From positions 62,001-126,000 of the forward strand of contig NZ_JAOBPO010000004.1 of the NCBI RefSeq assembly GCF_025574485.1: 64,000 nt of DNA. Direction: 5' to 3'. The notes under the pieces were generated by a model. That model was not told the DNA's origin. It worked only from the letters and a program-made list of their open reading frames with translations, and made no database searches. Made by a program: the position numbers and the translations under genes. The DNA comes from Kordiimonas aquimaris (lineage in GTDB: Bacteria > Pseudomonadota > Alphaproteobacteria > Sphingomonadales > Kordiimonadaceae). Position 1 is the first letter of the stretch; the number at the start of each line of letters is the position of its first letter. Of the stretch, positions 25,130 to 34,146 are shown in pieces.

Positions 25130-26647
25130 TTAAGTTTGAGATTGCTGCTGGATATGCGCGGCAACTGTTTCACGCTCTTGCTCTGACATATGCAGGCCTA
25201 GTTTTGTTCTCCGCCATAAAATGTCTTCAGCGGTTTTCGCCCATTCTTCGTTTATAAGGTAATTTATTTCCTTGGCGTATAAGCCTGCGCCGAAGTGCTG
25301 TCCCATGTCGTTCAGCGATGATACGCCTATCATCATTTTCTCAAGGCGCGTGCCATAAGCGCAAGCCATGCGTATGCAAGTGGCCTGATCAAGCCAGGGG
25401 TAATCTTCTACAATTTTTTCAATATAGCTGTTGAGTGCTTTAGCTGGGTCTTGGCGCCCAGGAAGGTCTCCCCCTGGTAAAGCAGTATCAGCGGTCCAGG
25501 AGTCTTTTTCCAAATCAATATAAGGGCTTACTTTCTCGAGAGCTTCTTCGGCGAGGCAGCGGTATGTTGTCACTTTCCCGCCGTATATATTAAGCAGGGG
25601 CGCTTTGCTTTGTTCACCTATTAGGTCAAGTACATAATCGCGTGTTGCTTTGGAGGCATTTTTAGCACCGTCATCGTAAAGCGGTCTGACACCGGAATAA
25701 GTCCACACGACATCACTTGGAATTATCGTTTTCTTGAAATACTCAGACGCGATTTCACATAAATACTTTATTTCATCACTGTCAGCTTTAACGTTCCGTG
25801 GGTCAGCTTCAAAAGGTGTGTCCGTTGTGCCGATAAGTGTGTATTTTTTTTGATATGGGATTGCAAAAACTACCCGCCCGTCAGCATGCTGAAATGTCAA
25901 AGCCCGATTATCATCATGAAGCTTTGGAACAATGATGTGGCTGCCTTTGATCAAGCGTACGGTTGGGGTGTTTTTCTGGCCTATATTGCAAGCGTTGAGG
26001 GACTTATCGACCCAAGGGCCAGATGCGTTTATAAGCACTTTTGCGGTATAGTTCTTTATACTTCCATCAGGTGTTTTAACATCAATATTCCACAGGCCAT
26101 TCTTTTGCACTGCGCCGAGGAATGTATGCCGCGTTAATATTTTTGCGCCCATTTCTGCTGCGCTTAACGCATTAAGAACAACAAGGCGAGCATCATCGAC
26201 CCAACAATCGGAATATTCGAAGCCAATAGTCAGGTCGTCGCGCAAGCATGTGCCGATGTTATCTTTTAGAAGATTTAGGCGCTTTGTCGGAGGCAGCAAC
26301 TTGCGACCACCGATATAGTCATAAAGAAAAAGGCCTAATCTCAAGATAAAAGCAGGTCTTAATCCTTTGTGATGAGGTAATATAAAACGAAGTGGTGTTA
26401 TGAGATGTGGTGCAATTTTCCATAGCGTCTCGCGTTCCAGTAGCGATTCTCGCACGAGACGAAACTCATAGTTCTCAAGGTAACGCAATCCACCATGAAT
26501 AAGTTTTGAGCTAGCAGATGATGTTGCGCCGCCAAGATCTGTTTGTTCGACTAATGCTACCTTTTGTCCACGACCTGCAGCATCTCTTGCAATGCCAGCG
26601 CCGTTGATGCCGCCACCTATAATGAAAATATCTGTGGTTTCGCTCAT
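25130..26647 (-). CDS. glpD: Aerobic glycerol-3-phosphate dehydrogenase
   Basis: A 505-residue FAD enzyme oxidising sn-glycerol-3-phosphate to dihydroxyacetone phosphate and passing electrons to the quinone pool at the inner membrane. The FAD motif I-I-G-G-G-I-N-G-A-G-I-A-R-D-A-A-G-R-G is followed by the S-S-K-L-I-H-G-G-L-R-Y-L-E motif and the substrate-site segments TFQHADGRVVFAIPY and TYSGVRPLYDD; the C-terminal DAO_C helical domain is complete. It stands inside the galactose cluster and apart from the glycerol transporter at 44-50 kb, sharing a divergent promoter region with the aldolase operon. Confidence 0.95.
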   Translation of the reverse strand: MSETTDIFIIGGGINGAGIARDAAGRGQKVALVEQTDLGGATSSASSKLIHGGLRYLENYEFRLVRESLLERETLWKIAPHLITPLRFILPHHKGLRPAFILRLGLFLYDYIGGRKLLPPTKRLNLLKDNIGTCLRDDLTIGFEYSDCWVDDARLVVLNALSAAEMGAKILTRHTFLGAVQKNGLWNIDVKTPDGSIKNYTAKVLINASGPWVDKSLNACNIGQKNTPTVRLIKGSHIIVPKLHDDNRALTFQHADGRVVFAIPYQKKYTLIGTTDTPFEADPRNVKADSDEIKYLCEIASEYFKKTIIPSDVVWTYSGVRPLYDDGAKNASKATRDYVLDLIGEQSKAPLLNIYGGKVTTYRCLAEEALEKVSPYIDLEKDSWTADTALPGGDLPGRQDPAKALNSYIEKIVEDYPWLDQATCIRMACAYGTRLEKMMIGVSSLNDMGQHFGAGLYAKEINYLINEEWAKTAEDILWRRTKLGLHMSEQERETVAAHIQQQSQT

Positions 26648-26695
26648 GAACTACCCAGTGTTAAAGGTGAATTGCGAACAATGATTGTTTCTTAC

Positions 26696-26745
26696 GCTAT
26701 TTATATAGCATTTCTATGATGTTTTTTTAATATCATTTATATGAT
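26696..26745. promoter_or_regulatory. Two tandem dyads (candidate GntR operators) between glpD and dgoA
   Basis: Two inverted repeats with the same TTAT spacer: GCTAT-TTAT-ATAGC (26696-26709) and ATCAT-TTAT-ATGAT (26732-26745), centres 36 bp apart. Read on the minus strand, the second contains TCATATAAATGATATT, matching the element before the beta-galactosidase at 15 of 16 bases. The position between divergent glpD and dgoA operons suggests co-regulation with the galactoside genes. Confidence 0.58.
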
Positions 26746-26797
26746 AAATAGAAATACACACATGATTTACTGCGTTAGTTAGCGTGAGGGCGCGTAC

Positions 26798-27421
26798 ATG
26801 AGCCAGCAACAACAGTTGAGTGCCAAGATTATAGCGATCATTCGAGGCGTTAAAGCTACAGAAGTGATTGACGTTGCCCGTGTTCTTGTTGAAGCAGGCA
26901 TTCACTCCATTGAAGTGCCATTAAATTCCCCTGATCCTTTTGTATCTATTCGGAAGCTCGCTGATGAATATGGTCGCGATATATTTATAGGTGCAGGTAC
27001 AGTTTTGACCGTTTCTGATGTGGAGAAAGTGCATGCTGCTGGTGGGCGTTTGGTCGTGTCGCCGAATACAAACGTTGATGTTATCAGCAAAACTAAAGCG
27101 TTAGGCATGATCTCATTGCCGGGTTTCATGACTCCAACGGAGGCATTTGCGGCTATTCATGCTGGCGCAGATGGACTGAAGCTTTTCCCTGCTGGCCCTA
27201 ACGGTGTTGAATTGCTCAGTGCTTTAAAGGCAGTTTTGCCAAGTCATATTCCGGTATACCCAGTAGGCGGTGTTGGACCGGGCAATATGAGTGCCTTTGT
27301 ACAAGCTGGTGCTGCCGGTTTTGGTCTCGGTAGTAATTTGTATAAACCGGGCATGACCCTTCAGCAAGTATCTACTAATGCGCAGGATGCCATGGCTGCC
27401 TGTGCTAAAGCGTTTAAGTGA
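26798..27421 (+). CDS. dgoA: 2-dehydro-3-deoxy-6-phosphogalactonate aldolase
   Basis: A class I KDPG/KDPGal aldolase of 207 residues. The N-terminal A-I-I-R-G-V, the catalytic Glu in S-I-E-V-P-L-N-S-P-D-P, the G-A-G-T-V-L segment and the Schiff-base lysine in D-G-L-K-L-F-P-A are present; 'NSP' is characteristic of the DgoA branch rather than of Eda. It cleaves KDPGal to pyruvate and glyceraldehyde-3-phosphate, the last step of the DeLey-Doudoroff route. It is followed by the dehydratase gene after 9 bp. Confidence 0.92.
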   Translation: MSQQQQLSAKIIAIIRGVKATEVIDVARVLVEAGIHSIEVPLNSPDPFVSIRKLADEYGRDIFIGAGTVLTVSDVEKVHAAGGRLVVSPNTNVDVISKTKALGMISLPGFMTPTEAFAAIHAGADGLKLFPAGPNGVELLSALKAVLPSHIPVYPVGGVGPGNMSAFVQAGAAGFGLGSNLYKPGMTLQQVSTNAQDAMAACAKAFK

Positions 27422-27430
27422 AAAATATCA

Positions 27431-29206
27431 ATGAAAAAAAATAAAGATACGCTTCGTAGTCGCCAATGGTTTGATAATCCTGATGATCCGGGAATGACAG
27501 CACTTTATCTGGAGCGATATCTGAACTTTGGTTTTACCGCCGAGGAGTTGCAATCTGGCCGCCCTATAATCGGTATTGCGCAAACCGGTTCAGATTTGTC
27601 ACCGTGTAACCGCCATCATATTATTTTGGCTGATCGTGTATCTGACGGTATTCGCGATGCTGGTGGCATTCCAATCGAGTTTCCTGTTCATCCCATACAA
27701 GAAACAGGTAGGCGGCCTACTGCGGCTCTTGATCGTAATCTTCAGTGTATATCATTAACTGAAGTATTGCATGGGTACCCCATTGACGGCGTTGTCTTAA
27801 CCACGGGGTGCGATAAAACTACACCTGCGATGCTGATGGGTGCCGCGAGTGTCAATATGCCCTCTATTGCACTGTCTGTCGGGCCTATGTTGAACGGGAA
27901 TTATCTTGGGCGCTGTGTAGGGGCTGGTACCATTATATGGGAAGCTCGGCGCAAATATGCACAAGGTGAAATTGATTATGCCGAATTTATGGATATGGCG
28001 GCGGGTTCTGCACCATCAGCTGGACACTGCAATACCATGGGTACCGCGTTAACGATGAACAGCTTGGTTGAGGCTCTTGGTATGATGTTGCCGGGAACAG
28101 CCTCTATTCCGGCACCTTACCGTGAACGTCAGCAAGCAGCATATAAAACCGGAAAACGCATCGTTGACATGGTCTGGGAAAACTTGAAGCCAACAGACAT
28201 CATGACAAAAGCAGCCTTTGAGAATGCGATTAAGGTTACAGCCGCTATTGGTGGATCAACAAACGCGCCTATTCATATAAATGCGATCGCCGCTCATGCA
28301 GGTGTTGATGTGTCTATGGATGATTGGCGACGGGCGGGTGCGGATGTACCTCAGATTGTTAATTGCCAGCCGGTTGGTGAATATTTGTCTGAAGAATATC
28401 ACCGTGCAGGCGGCGTACCAGCTGTTATGGCAGCTCTATTGACGGCGGGTATTATAGAAGGTGATGCACAGACCGTTAGTGGCAGTTGCGTGCGAAAGAA
28501 CCTTGAAAATGTTAGCACACAAGATGAACGGGTGATCAGGCCAGTTACCAACCCTGTAGCCGAGCGTGCAGGCTTCATCGTTATGTCTGGTAATTTCTTT
28601 GATAGTGCGATTATGAAAGCTTCAGCAATAACAGACACATTCCGAGCGCGGTATTTGCAGAACCCTGACAAACCAGATGTTTTTGAAGCCAAAGTAGTGA
28701 TTTTTGAAGGTCCTGAAGATTATCATCACCGTATAGACGATCCATCTCTTGGAATTGATGCCAATACAATTCTCGTAATGCGTGGTGTTGGGCCAAAGGG
28801 TTACCCTGGTTCAGCTGAGGTGGTGAATATGCAGCCGCCGAGCCAATTGATGAACCTGGGTATAACCGAGTTGCCGACAATGGGTGATGGTCGACAAAGT
28901 GGTACCTCTGGTGCGCCGTCTATATTGAATATGTCACCTGAATCTGCTTCAGGCGGTGGTCTTGCGTTGATACAAAATGGAGATGTTTTGCAGATCGATT
29001 TGCGCGCTTGTCGCATTGACCTGCTAGTGAGTGATGATGACTTGGCGCAACGCAAAGTCACAGCAGTCAGCGATATGCCAGCACCGCAAACATACTGGCA
29101 GGCACTTTATCAGCAAGAGGTTACAGAGCTGAGTGAAGGGGCTACTTTTAAAACGATGCCAAGCTTTTCTAATCTGGTTAGCAAAACGCCACGTAACTCT
29201 CATTAA
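27431..29206 (+). CDS. IlvD/Edd-family sugar-acid dehydratase, probable D-galactonate dehydratase
   Basis: A 591-residue Fe-S dehydratase of the pentonate/hexonate branch of the IlvD/Edd family (N terminus R-S-R-Q-W-F-D-N-P-D-D-P-G-M-T-A-L-Y). Cluster cysteines appear in G-S-D-L-S-P-C-N-R-H, T-T-G-C-D-K-T-T-P-A and G-H-C-N-T-M-G-T-A. Relatives act on L-arabinonate, D-xylonate or L-fuconate; the operon with dgoA points to D-galactonate, giving 2-keto-3-deoxygalactonate. The enolase-type DgoD is not in this window, so this gene would fill that step. Confidence 0.88.
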   Translation: MKKNKDTLRSRQWFDNPDDPGMTALYLERYLNFGFTAEELQSGRPIIGIAQTGSDLSPCNRHHIILADRVSDGIRDAGGIPIEFPVHPIQETGRRPTAALDRNLQCISLTEVLHGYPIDGVVLTTGCDKTTPAMLMGAASVNMPSIALSVGPMLNGNYLGRCVGAGTIIWEARRKYAQGEIDYAEFMDMAAGSAPSAGHCNTMGTALTMNSLVEALGMMLPGTASIPAPYRERQQAAYKTGKRIVDMVWENLKPTDIMTKAAFENAIKVTAAIGGSTNAPIHINAIAAHAGVDVSMDDWRRAGADVPQIVNCQPVGEYLSEEYHRAGGVPAVMAALLTAGIIEGDAQTVSGSCVRKNLENVSTQDERVIRPVTNPVAERAGFIVMSGNFFDSAIMKASAITDTFRARYLQNPDKPDVFEAKVVIFEGPEDYHHRIDDPSLGIDANTILVMRGVGPKGYPGSAEVVNMQPPSQLMNLGITELPTMGDGRQSGTSGAPSILNMSPESASGGGLALIQNGDVLQIDLRACRIDLLVSDDDLAQRKVTAVSDMPAPQTYWQALYQQEVTELSEGATFKTMPSFSNLVSKTPRNSH

Positions 29207-29293
29207 ACGGACCAGTTTTCCTGTTTTAAGCGCTGATCAGTTCTCGGTTACTGAGATGTGTTCGTGGAAGAATCCTGGCTTTTTAATCTTGTT

Positions 29294-29330
29294 GACACTT
29301 AATTCGTGTCATACCTCTTTGTTAAAAGAG
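29294..29330. other. Weak hairpins in the 274-bp gap before the export operon
   Basis: The gap 29207-29480 holds two small inverted repeats: GACAC-N7-GTGTC (29294-29310) and CTCTTT-GTTA-AAAGAG (29315-29330), the latter followed by TGATAGTTTTTA. They could end the dgoA-dehydratase transcript, but the stems are short and A/T-rich. I see no gene in the gap. Confidence 0.3.
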
Positions 29331-29480
29331 TGATAGTTTTTATCTATATTTAAATATAATCATTGAAAGTTTTTATAAAATGATTATTTCGACTGCAGAG
29401 TATTAGTTACTCTTTTTTGCTAGCGCGGCTTTTGTTGTGTTAACGTGTCTGTAATTATAGAAAAAGGTTGGTTTCGTCTT

Positions 29481-31157
29481 ATGAAAACCGCTAGTCACTT
29501 CCCGCATAAAGATGCTTTCAGGCATATATTCCGGAGCATCCTTTCACCAGAGACGCCCTATTATAGACTTGCTATATTGCTAAGTGCTTTCATAAGCTTG
29601 CTAACACTTGCTGTGCCAATTTCAATTCAGATGTTGATAGACCAGGTAGCAAACACGGCTCTGTTGCAGCCTGTCATCATACTATCGGTAACTTTGTTTT
29701 CTTTACTTGCGCTCGCAGGAATATTTTACGCAGCACGTGAGTATGTTTTGGAGTTGTTTGAGCGTCGCGTTTTCTCGCGTCTTGCATCTGAGATTGCGCT
29801 CAAGATTGTAAATTCACCAACGTCCTTTTTTGACCAGCGTCGGCGGGACGATCTTATTAATAGATATTTCGATATTATGACGGTCAAAAAGGCTTTGCCG
29901 TCCTTGTTGATTGGTTTGTTTTCTTTTCTTTTTCAGGCTCTTATCGGTTTTACCGTTACAAGTTTGTACCATCCGATCTTTTTATTGTTCAACGCTGTTC
30001 TAATCTCGCTACTTTATGCCGTCTGGAAGCTTTGGGGCTGGCGCGCAACAGAAAATGCGTTCCATATGAGTGAAGCCAAATACGACGCAGCTAGCTGGAT
30101 TGAAGCGTTATCTCACAATGCGGATTTCTTTAAAGCCGGTCCTAATGGTGACGATGCTATTCGCAAAACTAATAATGTTATTCAGCATCATGTTGACATG
30201 ATGAAAGAATACTTCCGGATTACTTTCAGGCAGCTCATTACCTTATTATTGTTATATGCAATTGCGAGCGCCGCACTGCTTGGCCTTGGTGGTTGGTTGG
30301 TTATTCTTGGTGAGCTATCGCTGGGGCAATTAGTGGCCGCCGAATTGATTTTGTCAGCCATCTTTAGCGGTTTTGCGCTGTTAGGCCACTATATGAAAGA
30401 ATATTATAGCCTGTGCGCCGCAGCCGAAGAATTAAACCGTATTCGTGCCATTCCCTCGCGGTTGCCAGCACGTGCTGATATGACACCCGCTGGCGGCGGC
30501 AAGGTTAATATCAGAAGCGCGAGAATTATTGATTCTGGATATGATGTAACAATTAGCTTTGCTATGGATGCTGGTGCGTCCGTTCGTATTGCTGATTGTT
30601 CTCCGTTTCAGCGGCGTGCTTTAGCAAGAGTACTAAAGGGCCATATAACAGTTGCGTCTGGGCAGGTGGAAATCGACGGGGTTGATGTTCAAGATTGGCA
30701 CCATCAAACGTTGAATGGTGAGGTACGTGTTCTTGATCGACCAACCTTGCCACAGATGGAGTTACTTTCTTATGTACAGCACGGTCATCCTGAAATTGAC
30801 CGAGCACAGATACATGCGGCCATTGAGGCTGTCGGCCTTGGTGATCGTGTAAACTCTCTGCCACAGGGTATTGATACCATTATTGCACCAAGTGGCTGGC
30901 CTCTTGCCATTGAGGAAGCATTAAGACTTAAGCTTGCGGCAGCAATAGTTGATGCACCGCGCCTATTGTTGCTGACTGATGTATATGATTTGGTCGCTCC
31001 GGAATATATCAACGCTGCGGTTAAAGCATTGCGACAAAAACGTCAGATCAGTGTTGTTATTATCAGAAAGCTAGATGACCTCGATGAGTTTTCAACACAA
31101 GAATTGTTGGCTAATGAGCAATTGCATGAAGCTGGTTCAAATGAGGTGCAGTCATGA
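29481..31157 (+). CDS. ABC exporter subunit with fully degenerate ATPase domain
   Basis: From the ATG at 29481 (a GTG at 29445 is an alternative) this is a 558-residue fusion: a type I exporter membrane domain with about six helices (residues ~25-310, including FFDQRRRDDLINRYFDI) and an NBD-like domain (~335-550). Aligned by eye with HlyB/LapB-type exporters, each ATPase motif is changed. Walker A becomes ADCSPFQRRA (30591-30620), the LSGGQ signature becomes LAIEE, the Walker B D-E becomes T-D (LLLLTDVYD), and the switch His becomes Arg (VVIIRKLDD). The frame is intact and the domain full length, so this is a conserved non-ATPase protein rather than a pseudogene. It overlaps the adaptor gene by four bases (ATGA). 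Confidence 0.85.
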   Translation: MKTASHFPHKDAFRHIFRSILSPETPYYRLAILLSAFISLLTLAVPISIQMLIDQVANTALLQPVIILSVTLFSLLALAGIFYAAREYVLELFERRVFSRLASEIALKIVNSPTSFFDQRRRDDLINRYFDIMTVKKALPSLLIGLFSFLFQALIGFTVTSLYHPIFLLFNAVLISLLYAVWKLWGWRATENAFHMSEAKYDAASWIEALSHNADFFKAGPNGDDAIRKTNNVIQHHVDMMKEYFRITFRQLITLLLLYAIASAALLGLGGWLVILGELSLGQLVAAELILSAIFSGFALLGHYMKEYYSLCAAAEELNRIRAIPSRLPARADMTPAGGGKVNIRSARIIDSGYDVTISFAMDAGASVRIADCSPFQRRALARVLKGHITVASGQVEIDGVDVQDWHHQTLNGEVRVLDRPTLPQMELLSYVQHGHPEIDRAQIHAAIEAVGLGDRVNSLPQGIDTIIAPSGWPLAIEEALRLKLAAAIVDAPRLLLLTDVYDLVAPEYINAAVKALRQKRQISVVIIRKLDDLDEFSTQELLANEQLHEAGSNEVQS

Positions 31158-32218
31158 AAAGCTATTCGTTCGAAGATAAGTATGACGAACGCCAACTGCA
31201 CATGTTGTCGGTGCTGAAAAAGCATCGAATACCATCAGCAATGCGGGTTTTTGCTATTATCAGTAGTTTGATTGCTGTGTGTATCGTGTTGTTCATCACG
31301 TTTGTGCCTTGGGTTCAAACCATTCAAGGGGCAGGAAAGATTGTCGCGTTGGATCCTTCTGACCGCGAGCAAGCGATTAGTGCGCTTGTTCCTGGTCGTA
31401 TCGCGAAGTGGTACGTTAGAGAAGGTAGCCGTGTGCAAGCAAGAGATCCGATTGCACTGATTGTTGATAACGACCCGCGGTTGGTTGAACGTCTCAACAC
31501 GCAATTGAGCCTGGCACGTGAGCGGCTTGCAAGCGCGCAAACAGCACTGCGAACAGCGCAGTTGGATGCGACACGTAAAGAAAAATTACTTGCAGATGGT
31601 TTGGTTTCTCGGTTGGAGATGGAGCAAGCACAAATAGCGCTCGCAAATTTTGAAGTGCGTGCTCAAGGTGCAGCTGATGACCTGAACCGCGCTGAACTGG
31701 CCTTGTCGCGTGAAGGCAGCCAGGAGTTGCTAGCGCCGCGTGCAGGTGTGATTACAAGAGTAATGTCTGGCGGCACATCTACCTTTGTGAAGGCTGGTGA
31801 TAGGTTGGCGCAGTTCGTTCCAGATAATATCGAGAGCGCTGTTGAAATATACGTAGACGGACGTGATGCGAGCCTAGTGTCTATTGGTAAGCCCGCGCGC
31901 CTTCAATTTGAGGGATGGCCCGTTGTGCAATTTAGTGGATGGCCATCTGTAGCTGTTGGAACCTTTTCTGGTGAAGTGTCCTATGTTGACCCTATTGCAG
32001 CGCCCAACGGTTTGTTTCGTGTTGTTGTTAAGCGGTCAAGTGACGGACCTGCATGGCCACCGAATAATATTCTCCGCGTTGGCACAAATGTGCGTGGATG
32101 GGTATTGCTTGATGAGGTGTCTGTTGCTTACGAACTGTGGCGTCAGTTGAATAACTTCCCGCCCGAGTTTCCTGCTAATATAGCGCAGCCTGACTCTGGC
32201 ACGAGTGGGGCGTACTAG
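31154..32218 (+). CDS. HlyD-family periplasmic adaptor (membrane fusion protein)
   Basis: A 354-residue type I secretion/efflux adaptor: cytoplasmic N terminus, one transmembrane helix (residues ~35-55, VFAIISSLIAVCIVLFITFV), a biotinyl-lipoyl half-motif (VPGRIAKWYVREGSRVQARD), an alpha-hairpin coiled coil (~95-185), a second lipoyl half (LLAPRAGVITRVMSGG) and a beta-barrel domain. It bridges the inner-membrane component and the TolC channel. Its ATG overlaps the upstream stop, and the TolC gene follows after 2 bp, so the three make one export unit. Confidence 0.92.
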   Translation: MKSYSFEDKYDERQLHMLSVLKKHRIPSAMRVFAIISSLIAVCIVLFITFVPWVQTIQGAGKIVALDPSDREQAISALVPGRIAKWYVREGSRVQARDPIALIVDNDPRLVERLNTQLSLARERLASAQTALRTAQLDATRKEKLLADGLVSRLEMEQAQIALANFEVRAQGAADDLNRAELALSREGSQELLAPRAGVITRVMSGGTSTFVKAGDRLAQFVPDNIESAVEIYVDGRDASLVSIGKPARLQFEGWPVVQFSGWPSVAVGTFSGEVSYVDPIAAPNGLFRVVVKRSSDGPAWPPNNILRVGTNVRGWVLLDEVSVAYELWRQLNNFPPEFPANIAQPDSGTSGAY

Positions 32219-32220
32219 CG

Positions 32221-33729
32221 ATGAAATTTTCATTTAAGCTTCTAATTGGTTTAGCCACGATAATGGGTACGCCCCTGACAGCAATTGGTCAGTCAAGCTC
32301 ATTAGAAGACGAGCCGCTCTCATTAGTGCCTGTAGTTGAGGAAACATATCAGGCGCCAGCTGCCTCAAAAAAGCTGATGTTTTCTATGTTGCGGGCAAAC
32401 GGAATTGGCACAACCTTAGAAGATGTTTTGCACTCAGTAGATGTTCACGCGCCTCAGATAATCCAGTTACAAAGTGATATTATTATTGCTGAAGCAAATG
32501 AACTTTCAGCATCTAGTGGTTTTGATCCGGTCATTGCTGCCAGATACAGTGGCCGTTTAACTGGTTTTTACGGTGGTCAGGTTGGAGACGTTGAAGTACA
32601 GCAACGTTTATCTGGTCTCAACGCGGAAGTTTATGGTGGCTACAGCATATCACAAGGTCGATTGCCTGTTTATGAGGACCAGTATCTTACAAATAATGAC
32701 GGTGAATTCAGAGCAGGGGCCAGTATCGAACTGCTCCGCGGCCGAACAATTGACCCTGTAAGGCTACGATTAAGCAATGCGCGTTTAAAAGTAAATGAGG
32801 TAGTCCAGTCTGCTCAGTCAGAGACGATTAATATTAAATCAGATGCGGCTACAGCGTTTGTAAACTGGCTGTATGCAGAGCAAATTAGAGATGTTTATTT
32901 CGAGCTTTTCAGAATTGCAGAGATGCGTGTCGAAGATATTGAGAAATCAATTGCTGCGGGACAACTCGCTGAAATAACGCGAGATGAAAATCAGCAATTG
33001 TTGCTTACGCGTCAAAGTCAGCTTTTGAAAGCTGAACAAATCGTATTAGAGCAAAAAGCGCGTTTGGGCTTTTTCCTGCGCGATGATGATGGGGCAACTA
33101 AAATGCCAGTTGTTGGCGCAAATTCCATGGTGCCTCAGAACGACCCATACCACAGTGTTCCTGTAGCTGAGCTTGTGCAACGCATTCATGAAAGCCGGCC
33201 TGATATTGTAGCGCTGCAGTTGGATATGCAACAATTGCTTGCTGAGCAGCGATTAGCTGAAAATGATCAGCAACCGGACCTTACATTTAACTATGAAGTA
33301 AGGCGTGATTTTGGTCGAGGAGACGAAATCCGCGCGGGGACGGATCATAAGGTTGGTTTGGCGCTCCGGGTGCCATTGCAGTTTGCGCAAGCCCGTGGTC
33401 AAATTGCGGCGGCGCGTGCCAAGATAAAAGCTCTGAAAGCTGAAATTCGTATTAGAGAAGAACGTGCTGAACTTGCGCTTCATGCTAATCAGCAGGCGTT
33501 GACGATAACCGAGCAGCAACTTGTTATTGGTGCATCGGAAATTAAAGTGGCTGAAACATTACAGGTGGCTGAACAGTCGCGGTATTTGCAGGGAGCAAGT
33601 GACGTTTTTCGGCTTAATGCGCAAGAAACAGCGCTGGCAAACAGTAAGTTTCGTTTGCTGCAAGCGCAACGAGATCATGATACGTTATTGATTGAATATT
33701 ATCGTATAACTGGGCAGTTTTGGTTCTAA
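32221..33729 (+). CDS. TolC-family outer membrane channel protein
   Basis: A 502-residue outer membrane efflux protein with a signal peptide (residues ~1-23, ending LTAIGQ), two OEP-type repeats rich in long amphipathic helices (residues ~190-290 and ~400-490) and a conserved proline-bearing segment IHESRPDIVALQLDMQQLLAEQ. It forms the exit duct for the adaptor/ABC pair upstream. No hairpin terminator is evident after the stop. Confidence 0.92.
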   Translation: MKFSFKLLIGLATIMGTPLTAIGQSSSLEDEPLSLVPVVEETYQAPAASKKLMFSMLRANGIGTTLEDVLHSVDVHAPQIIQLQSDIIIAEANELSASSGFDPVIAARYSGRLTGFYGGQVGDVEVQQRLSGLNAEVYGGYSISQGRLPVYEDQYLTNNDGEFRAGASIELLRGRTIDPVRLRLSNARLKVNEVVQSAQSETINIKSDAATAFVNWLYAEQIRDVYFELFRIAEMRVEDIEKSIAAGQLAEITRDENQQLLLTRQSQLLKAEQIVLEQKARLGFFLRDDDGATKMPVVGANSMVPQNDPYHSVPVAELVQRIHESRPDIVALQLDMQQLLAEQRLAENDQQPDLTFNYEVRRDFGRGDEIRAGTDHKVGLALRVPLQFAQARGQIAAARAKIKALKAEIRIREERAELALHANQQALTITEQQLVIGASEIKVAETLQVAEQSRYLQGASDVFRLNAQETALANSKFRLLQAQRDHDTLLIEYYRITGQFWF

Positions 33730-33835
33730 GTTGGTGGTTTCTCATTATTTTCTTTAAATGCTAAAATATTATGACCTAATGCATAGTCTGCTTCGTATTT
33801 ATTATTGTTCTTCGCTAATAAATACTTAGGTCAAT

Positions 33836-34051
33836 ATGAAAACCAAAGAAATCAGTGAAATTATCGACCTTGCTTGGGACGATCAGGCTTCTTTCGAAAC
33901 GATCCTGAAACAGACAGGTATTACTGAAGCCGGTGTGATAAGAATCATGAGGCAAAACCTAAAACCAGCGAGTTTTCGTTTATGGCGCAAGCGAGTGAGT
34001 GGCCGAAAAACTAAACATGAAAAACTATTGAGGCCACTTAAGAGTATATAG
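33836..34051 (+). CDS. TIGR03643/DUF2805-type small basic protein
   Basis: A 71-residue basic protein with the TIGR03643/DUF2805 layout: an acidic first part (EISEIIDLAWDDQASFETIL), a turn G-I-T-E-A-G-V-I-R-I-M-R, and K-P-A-S-F-R-L-W-R-K-R-V-S-G-R. The middle looks like a helix-turn-helix-type fold, but no function is established for the family. It stands 107 bp after the TolC gene with its own start context (TAGGTCAAT before ATG, a weak SD). Confidence 0.82.
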   Translation: MKTKEISEIIDLAWDDQASFETILKQTGITEAGVIRIMRQNLKPASFRLWRKRVSGRKTKHEKLLRPLKSI

Positions 34052-34146
34052 GTTGATCTTATACGTATTTGTTCGAATGAACCAAACGGAATGCACCACG
34101 TAGAAAATAAAGTGGGTACTAATAAAGGTAATGGTGAGTACATTTA

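Noticed and set aside
29207-29480. Hidden small gene or strong terminator before the export operon
   Set aside because: The only open stretches lack a Shine-Dalgarno sequence and coding character, and the hairpins are short; listed only as weak features.
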